The position numbers and the translations under genes were made by a program. Positions 23,769 through 30,528 of a DNA stretch of 30,528 nucleotides are shown in pieces. The notes below the pieces were generated by a model that made no database searches, was not told the origin of the DNA, and saw nothing but the letters and a program-made list of their open reading frames with translations. The DNA is from JAAGZL01 sp964628835 (lineage in GTDB: Bacteria > Pseudomonadota > Gammaproteobacteria > Chromatiales > Chromatiaceae): assembly GCA_964628835.1 (NCBI GenBank), contig CAZVME010000040.1:1-30528 (forward strand), in the 5' to 3' direction. Within the stretch, counting starts at the first letter, position 1. The number at the start of each line of letters is the position of its first letter.

Positions 23769-25055
23769 ATGTCTGAAATAGTTGATGTTCGCGCGCGTGA
23801 GATCGTTGATTCACGGGGTAATCCAACCGTAGAGGCCGATGTGGTCACCGCCGATGGCGCCATCGGCCGGGCTGCTGCACCATCTGGGGCCTCCACCGGC
23901 TCACGCGAAGCCCTGGAACTGCGTGATGGGGACAAAAGCCGCTTCCTGGGTAAGGGCGTACTGAATGCGGTAAAGAATATCGAAGGCGAGCTGAACGATG
24001 CCGTCAGCGGTATGGATGTCTCCGATCAGGAGGCCATAGACCGCAAGATGATTGAGCTGGACGGCACCGACAGCAAAGAGCGCCTGGGCGCTAACGCCCT
24101 GCTGGCGGTATCCCTGGCCGCAGCCCATGCCGCCGCCCAGGAGAATGCCATGCCGCTGTACCGCTATCTCTCCTCTGGTCCCTATCGCATGCCGGTGCCA
24201 ATGATGAATATCATCAATGGTGGCGCCCATGCTGACAACAGCGTGGATATCCAGGAGTTCATGATCCTGCCCACCGGCGCCAGTTCGGTGCGCGAGGCTA
24301 TTCGCTATGGCGCCGAGGTGTTCCACTCCCTGAAGAGTGTGCTCAAGGGACGCGGTCTGAATACCGCCGTGGGTGATGAGGGTGGTTTCGCCCCCGATCT
24401 GCCATCCAATGAGTCCGCTATCGAGGTGATCCTGCAGGCCATCGATAACGCCGGATTCAAGATCGGCAGCGATATGTATCTGGGACTGGATGTGGCCAGC
24501 TCCGAGTTTTACAAAGACGGCATGTATGACCTGGAATCCGAAGGCCGCAAGTTCGATGCCGCAGGTTTCGTGGACTATCTGGCGGCCCTGGCCGATCAGT
24601 ACCCCATCATCTCCATTGAAGATGGCATGGACGAGGGTGACTGGGATGGCTGGAAGCTGCTCACTGAGAGATTGGGTGATCGCATCCAACTGGTAGGTGA
24701 TGACCTGTTCGTGACCAACACCAAGATCCTGCAACGCGGTATTGACCAAAATATTGCAAACTCAATTCTGATCAAGTTCAACCAGATCGGAACCCTGACC
24801 GAGACCATGCAGGCCATCAACATGGCCCACGATGCCGGATACTCTGCGGTGGTCTCCCATCGCTCCGGTGAGACCGAGGACACCACCATTGCCGATCTGG
24901 TGGTAGCGGCCAACACCGGCCAGATCAAGACCGGTTCTCTCAGTCGCTCGGATCGGGTGGCAAAGTATAACCAGCTGATGCGCATAGAGGATCAGTTGGG
25001 AGCCGACGCGGTGTATGCTGGTATGGGAGCCTTTCCTGCTGGGGTAAAGCTATAG
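23769..25055 (+). CDS. eno: Enolase
   Basis: Interconverts 2-phosphoglycerate and phosphoenolpyruvate in glycolysis; also an RNA degradosome partner in some gammaproteobacteria. The 428 aa protein has GASTGSREALELRDGD, the NGGAHADNSVDIQEFMI block, Glu204 in VGDEGGFAP, metal ligands Asp241, Glu284 and Asp311, and catalytic Lys336 in the signature LIKFNQIGTLTET. A strong AGGAGA ribosome binding site lies at the right spacing before the ATG. Length and motifs are normal. It is followed by a repeat-bearing 200 bp gap and then ftsB, a standard neighbour. Confidence 0.98.
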   Translation: MSEIVDVRAREIVDSRGNPTVEADVVTADGAIGRAAAPSGASTGSREALELRDGDKSRFLGKGVLNAVKNIEGELNDAVSGMDVSDQEAIDRKMIELDGTDSKERLGANALLAVSLAAAHAAAQENAMPLYRYLSSGPYRMPVPMMNIINGGAHADNSVDIQEFMILPTGASSVREAIRYGAEVFHSLKSVLKGRGLNTAVGDEGGFAPDLPSNESAIEVILQAIDNAGFKIGSDMYLGLDVASSEFYKDGMYDLESEGRKFDAAGFVDYLAALADQYPIISIEDGMDEGDWDGWKLLTERLGDRIQLVGDDLFVTNTKILQRGIDQNIANSILIKFNQIGTLTETMQAINMAHDAGYSAVVSHRSGETEDTTIADLVVAANTGQIKTGSLSRSDRVAKYNQLMRIEDQLGADAVYAGMGAFPAGVKL

Positions 25056-25108
25056 GATTATTGGTTCTGCAGCCGAATTTGTCGGAACTACAGGCTGAGA
25101 AGGTACTC

Positions 25109-25184
25109 GTGCCAAGACGCCAAGTACGCAAAGAGAACAACCTTAAATATCTAGTTTGACTTTGCGTCCTTTGCGTCTCTGCGA
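25109..25184. repeat. Dispersed CGCAAAG-type inverted repeat
   Basis: A 25-base arm at 25109-25133 (ending ACGCAAAG) is inverted at 25160-25184 (starting CTTTGCGT); I count 19 of 25 matching positions. Each arm is made of short CGC-AAG units. Elements of this look recur between genes in many bacterial genomes (from memory). It lies in the eno-ftsB gap and could form a long hairpin. Confidence 0.55.
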
Positions 25185-25256
25185 GAGTATGTATGTTTTT
25201 TAATCCAAATAGCCCCAACAAGCGGTTTGAGGGGATGGCTTGGCAATCAGCGAGAT

Positions 25257-25547
25257 ATGCGAATTCTTATAGGGATTTTGATAGTTCTGCTGCTGGTGCT
25301 CCAGTACCGCCTCTGGGTGGGAGAGGGGAGCCTGGCCGAGGTGCATGCCCTGCGCCAAGAGGTGGATAGTCAGAAGGCCGAGTTGCAGGGATTGCAGCAG
25401 CGCAACAATGCCCTGCGCGCCGAGGTGAAGGATCTGAAAAAGGGGTTGGATGCCGTTGAGGAACGGGCCAGAAGCGAGCTGGGTATGATCCGGGACAACG
25501 AGGAGTTCTATCAGATCATTGACGCCCCGAACCAGGAGTCGAAATGA
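25257..25547 (+). CDS. ftsB: Cell division protein FtsB
   Basis: Small bitopic divisome protein that acts with FtsL and FtsQ at the septum. The 96 aa protein has a short cytoplasmic start, one membrane segment (about 3-17), a coiled coil (about 27-65, with an Arg-Gln-Leu heptad pattern) and the conserved C-terminal EERARSELGMIRDNEEFYQ. The ATG at 25257 is preferred, with GCGAGA upstream; a TTG at 25227 would add ten residues ahead of the membrane segment. The stop overlaps the start of ispD (ATGA). The eno-ftsB-ispD order is standard. Confidence 0.92.
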   Translation: MRILIGILIVLLLVLQYRLWVGEGSLAEVHALRQEVDSQKAELQGLQQRNNALRAEVKDLKKGLDAVEERARSELGMIRDNEEFYQIIDAPNQESK

Positions 25548-26248
25548 GCCGGGTCCGGTACTGGGCGGTGGTGCCTGCGGCCGGGGTTGGTCGCCGCATG
25601 GGTAGCGTCACTCCCAAGCAGTATATGCAACTCAATGGCCGTCTGGTGATCGAACACACCCTGGAAACCCTGCTGGCCTGCCAGCGTCTGGATGGGGTCT
25701 ATGTGGCCGTCTCACCGGATGATGAGTGGTGGGGTGATACCGCCATGGCCAAACATCCTCAATTGGTGCGGGTGGATGGCGGGCCTGAACGCTGCCACTC
25801 TGTCCTCAATGCACTTAACCTGCTGCAACAGAGCGCAGCACCGGATGACTGGGTGCTGGTGCATGACGCCGCCAGACCCTGCCTGCGCTCGGATGACCTG
25901 GAGAAGCTAATCGATACCCTGCATGATCACCCCATTGGCGGTCTGCTGGGGGTGCCGGTGCGCGACACCATGAAGCGGGCCGACACCCAGGCTGCAATAT
26001 CTGAAACCGTTTCCCGTGATGGCCTGTGGCACGCCTATACTCCGCAGATGTTCCGATTGGGACCACTGCACCAGGCTCTGGAACAGGCCATAGCCAAGGG
26101 TCTCATAGTTACCGATGATGCCAGCGCCATGGAGTTGGCAGGTGTAAAGCCGCTGATGATTGAGGGGCATGACGACAACATCAAGATCACTCGCCCGGAG
26201 GACCTAGTCCTGGCGGAGTTCTATCTGAAACAACAAGAGGGGCAGTGA
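25544..26248 (+). CDS. ispD: 2-C-methyl-D-erythritol 4-phosphate cytidylyltransferase
   Basis: Third enzyme of the methylerythritol phosphate isoprenoid pathway: joins MEP and CTP to form CDP-ME. The 234 aa protein has the nucleotide-binding PAAGVGRRMG (11-20) with PKQY (24-27), the LVHDAARPCL block, PVRDTMKRAD, TPQMFRLGPL, and DDASAMEL. It overlaps ftsB by four bases, and its stop overlaps the start of ispF (TGATG), so the three are one operon. All features are normal. Confidence 0.97.
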   Translation: MSRVRYWAVVPAAGVGRRMGSVTPKQYMQLNGRLVIEHTLETLLACQRLDGVYVAVSPDDEWWGDTAMAKHPQLVRVDGGPERCHSVLNALNLLQQSAAPDDWVLVHDAARPCLRSDDLEKLIDTLHDHPIGGLLGVPVRDTMKRADTQAAISETVSRDGLWHAYTPQMFRLGPLHQALEQAIAKGLIVTDDASAMELAGVKPLMIEGHDDNIKITRPEDLVLAEFYLKQQEGQ

Positions 26249-26718
26249 TGCGCATTGGACACGGTTTTGATGCCCACCGTTTGGGAACGGGATTGCGCCT
26301 GGTCCTGGGTGGGGTGGAGATTGAGTACGATCAGGGATTGATCGCCCACTCTGACGGAGATGTGCTACTGCATGCCCTGTGTGATGCCATCCTGGGGGCT
26401 GCGGCTCTGGGGGATATCGGCAAGCACTTTCCAGACAGCAGTGCCGATCTGAAGGGGGTGGATAGCCGTATTCTGCTGCGCCAGGTGGTGCAAATGGTTG
26501 GAGAGAGAGGCCTGTCTGTAGTCAATGCGGATACCACCATAATTGCCCAGGCGCCCAAGCTGGCCCCACATATCGATGGCATGCGGAGAAAAATCGCACA
26601 AGACCTGCAAATTGAGGAGAGCCGGGTCAACATCAAGGCCACCACCACCGAGGGCATGGGTTATGCCGGACGGGGTGAAGGCATAGCTGCCCATGCTGTG
26701 GTGCTTCTGGATGGATGA
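26248..26718 (+). CDS. ispF: 2-C-methyl-D-erythritol 2,4-cyclodiphosphate synthase
   Basis: Next-but-one step after IspD in the same isoprenoid pathway; cyclises CDP-ME 2-phosphate. The 156 aa protein has the metal ligands Asp8 and His10 (GHGFDAHR) and His42, AHSDGDVLLHAL, DIGKHFPD, and the C-terminal TTTEGMGYAGRGEGIAAHA. The ATG at 26248 is chosen, sharing a base with the ispD stop; a GTG one codon earlier is possible. It overlaps truD by eight bases. Confidence 0.97.
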   Translation: MRIGHGFDAHRLGTGLRLVLGGVEIEYDQGLIAHSDGDVLLHALCDAILGAAALGDIGKHFPDSSADLKGVDSRILLRQVVQMVGERGLSVVNADTTIIAQAPKLAPHIDGMRRKIAQDLQIEESRVNIKATTTEGMGYAGRGEGIAAHAVVLLDG

Positions 26719-27760
26719 AGTACCAGCGACTGGATTTGCCCCGGTCAGTTCCTATCCCCACGCCCTGGGCAGGCCCCAGGCCAGCGCCCTGATCCGCAGC
26801 GAGCCGGAAGATTTCCAGGTGGATGAACAGCTGCGTTTTCAGCCCGAGGGTGAAGGCGAACATCTGCTGTTACGTCTGCGTAAACGTAACACCAATACCG
26901 AGTGGCTGGCCAGGCAGCTGGCTGAATTTGCCGGGGTGCCGTATCGGGATGTGAGCTATGCCGGGCTCAAGGATCGCCATGCGGTCACCAGCCAGTGGTT
27001 TTCGGTGCGCCTGCCGGAAACACTGGATCTGGACTGGAGCCAGTTAGAGTCGGATGAGATCCAGCTGCTGGAGGCGGTGAGACACCGCCGTAAACTGCGG
27101 CGCGGGGCCTTGGCGCAAAACAGATTCCGCCTGCATCTGCGCGAGCTGGATGCGGATCCTGGCCAGATGGAGCAGCGACTGCGGCAGATCTCCACCCAGG
27201 GGATCCCCAACTACTTTGGCGAACAGCGCTTCGGCCATAGTTGCAATAATCTGCTGATGGCTAACCGCCTGTTTCGCGGTGAGCTGAAAAAGGTTACCCG
27301 CCACAAACGCGGCATCTACCTCTCAGCAGCCCGTTCCTATCTGTTCAACCTTATCCTGGCTCAACGGGTGGAACAGGGGAACTGGAACCGGGCCATGCCG
27401 GGAGATGTAATGCTGCTGGATGGCAGCGGTTCCCACTTTGCGGTGGAGGAGGTGGATGCAACCATTCTGCAACGGGTCGCTGAACTGGATATACACCCCA
27501 CCGGTCCGCTCTGGGGTAAGGGCGGTGCGCAGGTAACTGGTGCTGTGGCAGAGCTGGAGGAGGCGCTGTTGCAGCGGCACCAGGAGTGGCTGCAGGGCCT
27601 GAAAAGATTCGGCCTTAGCCATGACCGTCGCGCCCTGCGCGCCCGGGTGATCGACCTGAACTGGAGTTGGCTGACAGATAATGACCTGGAACTGGAGTTT
27701 GCGCTCAACCCCGGCAGCTATGCCACCATGGTGCTGCGGGAGATCGTCGAGATTAGGTGA
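26711..27760 (+). CDS. truD: tRNA pseudouridine(13) synthase TruD
   Basis: Converts uridine 13 of tRNA(Glu) to pseudouridine. The 349 aa protein has the TruD hallmarks: IRSEPEDFQVDEQL, RNTNTEWLARQLA, the catalytic Asp88 in SYAGLKDRHAVTSQWFSV, GIPNYFGEQRFGH, and a C-terminal LELEFALNPGSYATMVLREI. The start at 26711 is chosen because it matches the family start; an ATG at 26693 is also in frame inside ispF. The ispD-ispF-truD order is standard, but the surE-pcm genes that often follow are absent. Confidence 0.96.
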   Translation: MDEVPATGFAPVSSYPHALGRPQASALIRSEPEDFQVDEQLRFQPEGEGEHLLLRLRKRNTNTEWLARQLAEFAGVPYRDVSYAGLKDRHAVTSQWFSVRLPETLDLDWSQLESDEIQLLEAVRHRRKLRRGALAQNRFRLHLRELDADPGQMEQRLRQISTQGIPNYFGEQRFGHSCNNLLMANRLFRGELKKVTRHKRGIYLSAARSYLFNLILAQRVEQGNWNRAMPGDVMLLDGSGSHFAVEEVDATILQRVAELDIHPTGPLWGKGGAQVTGAVAELEEALLQRHQEWLQGLKRFGLSHDRRALRARVIDLNWSWLTDNDLELEFALNPGSYATMVLREIVEIR

Positions 27761-27770
27761 GCCTGTACCA

Positions 27771-27851
27771 GGGGTCGGAGTCAGGCTGGCAGAGTTTTGC
27801 GCAAAGAACCCTGCTTTTGATTTAGCCTGACTCTGAGGCTCACTCCGACCC
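27771..27851. repeat. REP-like inverted repeat downstream of truD
   Basis: GGGGTCGGAGTCAGGCT (27771-27787) is matched by AGCCTGACTC (27824-27833) and, after an 8-base interruption, ACTCCGACCC (27842-27851). The arm resembles the one at 23611 (AGGGGT-x-GGAGTC). It probably marks the end of the truD operon. No T-run follows. Confidence 0.55.
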
Positions 27852-27932
27852 ATCTGTCTATCAGAGTGGCAACAGCTTGTAGAGCCGATATACTTCGTTG
27901 TTCCTACATTTATTCGTGAAACCCTTGTGCCT

Positions 27933-28886
27933 ATGAAATATTTTGATGTATTTAACGGAGATGCAGACGGTATCTGTGCACTCCACCAGCTACGGCTGGC
28001 GCAGCCAGTGGAAAGTACCCTGATCACTGGTGTGAAACGTGATATCGGTCTGTTGCAGCAGGTTGATGCCGGGGCAGGGGACCGGGTAACGGTGCTGGAT
28101 ATTTCACTGGATAAAAATCGCGATGATCTGTTGCGACTGCTCGATGCCGGTGCCAATGCGGTCTATTTTGATCATCACTTTGCCGGTGAAATACCTGTCA
28201 GCTACGCACTTGAATGCCACATAGATACCGATGCTAATATTTGTAGCAGCTTGCTGGTGAACCAGTACCTGGATGGGGAATACCTGCCCTGGGCGGTCAC
28301 AGCAGCGTTTGGGGATAACCTGTTCACTTCAGCGCAAGCAGCGGCGGCACCGCTAAATCTCGATCAAGAACAACTTGAAGCATTGAAACTGCTTGGCACC
28401 TGTATCAATTACAACGGGTATGGTTCATCGCTGGATGATCTTATTTTTACTCCGGCAGATCTATACCGCTTGATCAGCCAGTATGAAGACCCGTTTGATT
28501 TTATCGCTAACGAACCGGGTTATCAGATTTTGCTTAACGGTTATGGCGCAGACATGGATAAGGCTTCCGGTCTGAGTCCCAGTTACAGCGATGATGGGCA
28601 TGCACTTTATATTCTTCCCAACGAAAAGTGGGCGCGTCGCGTTAGTGGTGTCTATGCCAACGATCTGGCTCAACGGTTCCCGGACAGGGGGCATGCCATG
28701 CTGACTGAAAAAGCCGATGGTGGCTATCTGGTGAGTGTACGGGCGCCGCTGAATAACAAGGCCGGTGCGGATGAACTATGCCGTCAGTTTAACAGCGGCG
28801 GCGGCCGTAAGGCGGCAGCGGGCATTAACCACCTGGCCGAAGATCAGTATGAACGTTTTGTTTCGCTATTCAAACAGTCGTTCTGA
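27933..28886 (+). CDS. DHH-family phosphoesterase
   Basis: A 317 aa protein of the DHH superfamily, whose members cleave phosphodiesters in nanoRNA, cyclic dinucleotides or polyphosphate-type substrates. Motif I is FNGDADGICAL (7-17), motif II is VLDIS (54-58), the name-giving DHH is at 80-82, and a DHHA1-like C-terminal GGGRKAAAG motif lies near residues 289-297. The N-terminal FNGDADG variant resembles a group of uncharacterised proteins rather than RecJ or NrnA. The start ATG at 27933 is preferred to a GTG two codons earlier. It stands alone with no near neighbour. The substrate is unknown. Confidence 0.85.
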   Translation: MKYFDVFNGDADGICALHQLRLAQPVESTLITGVKRDIGLLQQVDAGAGDRVTVLDISLDKNRDDLLRLLDAGANAVYFDHHFAGEIPVSYALECHIDTDANICSSLLVNQYLDGEYLPWAVTAAFGDNLFTSAQAAAAPLNLDQEQLEALKLLGTCINYNGYGSSLDDLIFTPADLYRLISQYEDPFDFIANEPGYQILLNGYGADMDKASGLSPSYSDDGHALYILPNEKWARRVSGVYANDLAQRFPDRGHAMLTEKADGGYLVSVRAPLNNKAGADELCRQFNSGGGRKAAAGINHLAEDQYERFVSLFKQSF

Positions 28887-29022
28887 ACAGGTTAATCTGC
28901 GAGACCCCAGTCAGTATTAACGGCTATTTTAATTGAATTCAGATAAAAGGTTTTGTCGTTTCTGCGCGCAGTGCCGGGTAGGAAGCAAGTGGCATTTGTT
29001 TGCAGAAAAGTGAGTTTGTCCA

Positions 29023-29104
29023 CCTGTGGGAGTGGCGACTCGCTACGATGGACCTTGCAATCAGCCTGCCATATTCCATCGGCGCGGGACGCGCCTCCCA
29101 CAGG
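29023..29104. repeat. Dispersed CCTGTGGGAG inverted repeat
   Basis: CCTGTGGGAG (29023-29032) is perfectly inverted as CTCCCACAGG (29095-29104). Inside lies GGCGCGGGACGCGCC, itself a hairpin. Elements opening with TGTGGGAG are common dispersed repeats in gammaproteobacteria (from memory). The unit is 82 bp and non-coding. Confidence 0.6.
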
Positions 29105-29153
29105 CTAATTGATAGGGGGTGGATATTTTGGTCCCTTCCAGGGGTCTCTTCAT

Positions 29154-29174
29154 ACTACCCGCCTTGCGGGTAGT
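29154..29174. repeat. Perfect 9 bp hairpin
   Basis: ACTACCCGC, loop CTT, GCGGGTAGT. It is strong but lacks a following T-run on either strand, so a terminator is not clear. It lies about 170 bp upstream of the sensor gene. Confidence 0.4.
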
Positions 29175-29342
29175 AGATGATATGGAGCATGTATAACGGT
29201 AATGGTCGTATCCTAAGTGGGATATTGCTACTATTGTTATGCAAGTATCCCTGTCATTTTGAGCTTGTAGTTGTAACAATCGTTTGATTGGTGCGGAGTC
29301 GCATATTGCGTATATAGCATGGGTTAGGTGTGGCCGATAATA

Positions 29343-30497
29343 ATGTCAACAGAAGTTAATCCAGCTCCTGCCATCAACCACGGCTGGTTAAGGCGTCGTA
29401 TCATGTGGCCAGTGTTTTCTGGCCTGATCGCGATTGTTGTTGTCTCACTGTATAGTTTTATTACGCTGATTCTGGATTATACCGTAGAGGAGTTTGCGTA
29501 CGACAGTGCAGGCATGAAAGCCAGGTGGCAGATTGATCACTCTCATCATATCGATAAACTCAGTGTGGTAGGTCTTGCACTGGCACAGAATAGCCAGGTC
29601 CGCGAGGCAATGAAAGCCGGGGATCGTGCGCGGTTGATCGAAGCCGGTACTCCCCTGTACGAGTCACTCGGAGAATTGCATCACGTTGATCGTATGGCTA
29701 TTATCGACCGCGAGCGGCGGATACTGGTGCGTTATCACGACCCTGATAAATTTGGTGACCGGGTCGGGTATCTGACTCTGCTCGGTGCGGAATCCGGCAG
29801 AATAAAGGCGCATGGGGTGGGTTTCGACTATAAGGGCTACTTGATAGAGCGCGTGTTTGTCCCGGTGCTGGAGCAAGATACCATTCTGGGTTATGTCGCT
29901 GCAGGTGAAAGCATCGATGACTTGCTGCGGCATCTTGATGAGACCTTTGGTGTTCAGCATATTACCCTGGTGGGCAAAGACTATATCGAGAAATACAAAC
30001 CTAAAAAAATAGCAGGTGTCGAATCACAAGCAGTCGATAGCGAGCGGTTTGCATCATTTGTAATGCTGGGCAAAACCATTGATTATATTTCACCGCTACT
30101 GCACGACTGGATTAATAGTAATGGTTTTATAGAAGATCAGCACAAGATCATCCAGACGGAAAGCGAACAGTATTATTTGACAATGTCACTGCCGCTCGTC
30201 TCAATTAATAGTGAACGTATTGGAACAGTTGTTGCGTTGAGGGACGTAAGCACGCAATATCTGGCCCTGAAAAGTTCAATCGTGATGGCGTCATCTCTTA
30301 CCCTGCTGATTGTGATAGGTTTACTGCTTATACTTCGCAAGATCACGCAGCGCACAGAAAACCAGTTTACTTCCGCATACAAAAAACTTGAACATGCTCA
30401 GTTGCAGCTGGAAAAGGGACGGCAGTACTGGGATGACGCTTTCAACGCCATTGCGGACCCTGTTTTTATACACGATGGCAAGCCCCTAGTATCGTAG
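29343..30497 (+). CDS. Membrane sensor protein, truncated in a PAS domain
   Basis: N-terminal part of a membrane sensor, probably a histidine kinase or diguanylate cyclase. It has a first membrane segment (about 20-44), a periplasmic sensing domain of about 260 residues (Cache-like by layout), a second membrane segment (about 314-331), a coiled-coil stretch, and the beginning of a PAS domain (WDDAFNAIADPVFIHDGK). The frame then reads PLVS and a stop at 30495-30497. Normal family members continue for hundreds of residues, so the gene is broken here, either by an insertion or by the contig edge. The ATG at 29343 is preferred over a GTG five codons upstream. Confidence 0.8.
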   Translation: MSTEVNPAPAINHGWLRRRIMWPVFSGLIAIVVVSLYSFITLILDYTVEEFAYDSAGMKARWQIDHSHHIDKLSVVGLALAQNSQVREAMKAGDRARLIEAGTPLYESLGELHHVDRMAIIDRERRILVRYHDPDKFGDRVGYLTLLGAESGRIKAHGVGFDYKGYLIERVFVPVLEQDTILGYVAAGESIDDLLRHLDETFGVQHITLVGKDYIEKYKPKKIAGVESQAVDSERFASFVMLGKTIDYISPLLHDWINSNGFIEDQHKIIQTESEQYYLTMSLPLVSINSERIGTVVALRDVSTQYLALKSSIVMASSLTLLIVIGLLLILRKITQRTENQFTSAYKKLEHAQLQLEKGRQYWDDAFNAIADPVFIHDGKPLVS

Positions 30498-30528
30498 ACA
30501 CCTGTTAGCGTTACAATAACGCAAAAAG
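30498..30528. other. Right-edge sequence after the break in the sensor gene
   Basis: The last 31 bases contain GCGTTA-CAA-TAACGC, a small perfect palindrome, and the preceding GTAGACACCTGTTAGCG resembles an insertion-sequence end. It may be the terminus of a mobile element that interrupted the sensor gene. There is too little sequence to decide. Confidence 0.25.

Larger units (their letters stand above)
28887..29342. other. Gene-free stretch between the DHH gene and the sensor gene
   Basis: About 450 bp without a gene. It contains the GGGAG-type repeat at 29023-29104 and a perfect 9 bp hairpin ACTACCCGC / GCGGGTAGT at 29154-29174 with a 3-base loop. No clear promoter was recognised before the sensor gene. 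Confidence 0.5.

Noticed and set aside
23901..24749. A 282-codon minus-strand open frame
   Set aside because: It is antisense to enolase; its length reflects the codon bias of the real gene.
27323..28156. A 277-codon minus-strand open frame spanning truD and the DHH gene
   Set aside because: It crosses two well-supported genes and the REP-like repeat between them, and its product has no recognisable features.
1..30528. tRNA or rRNA genes, CRISPR arrays, toxin-antitoxin pairs or phage genes
   Set aside because: No cloverleaf, rRNA signature, regularly spaced direct repeats or phage-type genes were seen on either strand.

Overview
The window reads as a chromosomal segment of a gammaproteobacterium. 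It holds two gene orders typical of that class: mltD, a yafS-like methyltransferase, rnhA, dnaQ; and pyrG, kdsA, eno, ftsB, ispD, ispF, truD. Most genes are moderately GC-rich. The genus cannot be named from the sequence alone. No tRNA, rRNA or CRISPR array was seen.

Layout. 1-1121: a 5'-broken cca (tRNA CCA-adding enzyme) abutting a scrap of an ABC exporter on the opposite strand, which looks like a rearrangement or contig-edge chimera. 1171-5341: a NarL/FixJ-type response regulator with a degenerate receiver, then a peptide/nickel-type ABC permease and a double-ATPase protein. 5342-6154: about 800 bp without a gene, holding a MITE-like element with terminal inverted repeats and a leader hairpin. 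6155-8072: an AT-rich two-gene operon for an arginine:glycine amidinotransferase (AGAT) homologue and a guanidinoacetate N-methyltransferase (GAMT) homologue, that is, both steps of creatine synthesis. 8073-8424: an IS3-family transposase remnant, a tiny ORF and a perfect hairpin. 8425-12535: six minus-strand genes (DUF438/hemerythrin/PAS protein, membrane protein, YaeQ, LysE-family exporter, DUF3617 protein, small secreted Cys-rich protein). 12697-14670: a bifunctional aldolase/short-chain dehydrogenase. 14691-16313: an IalB-like secreted protein and a frameshifted DUF547 gene. 16327-20079: mltD, yafS-like, rnhA, dnaQ. 20076-20840: an FNR-type regulator with a perfect FNR box in its own promoter but without one of the usual cluster cysteines. 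21135-27760: nucleotide, KDO, glycolysis, division, isoprenoid and tRNA-modification genes. 27933-28886: a DHH-family phosphoesterase. 29343-30497: a membrane sensor that stops abruptly inside a PAS domain at the right edge.

The most notable system is the AGAT-GAMT pair. Both proteins align along their length with the vertebrate creatine enzymes and keep the catalytic residues I can place from memory. They lie 16 bp apart on one strand, in DNA clearly more AT-rich than the surroundings, with mobile-element debris on both sides. This suggests a horizontally acquired pathway making creatine or a related N-methylated guanidino compound. No phosphagen kinase is in the window, so the use of the product is open.

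Other points: dispersed palindromic repeats sit between many operons, the two window ends both interrupt genes, and an FNR homologue with an altered cysteine set may point to unusual oxygen or redox sensing.
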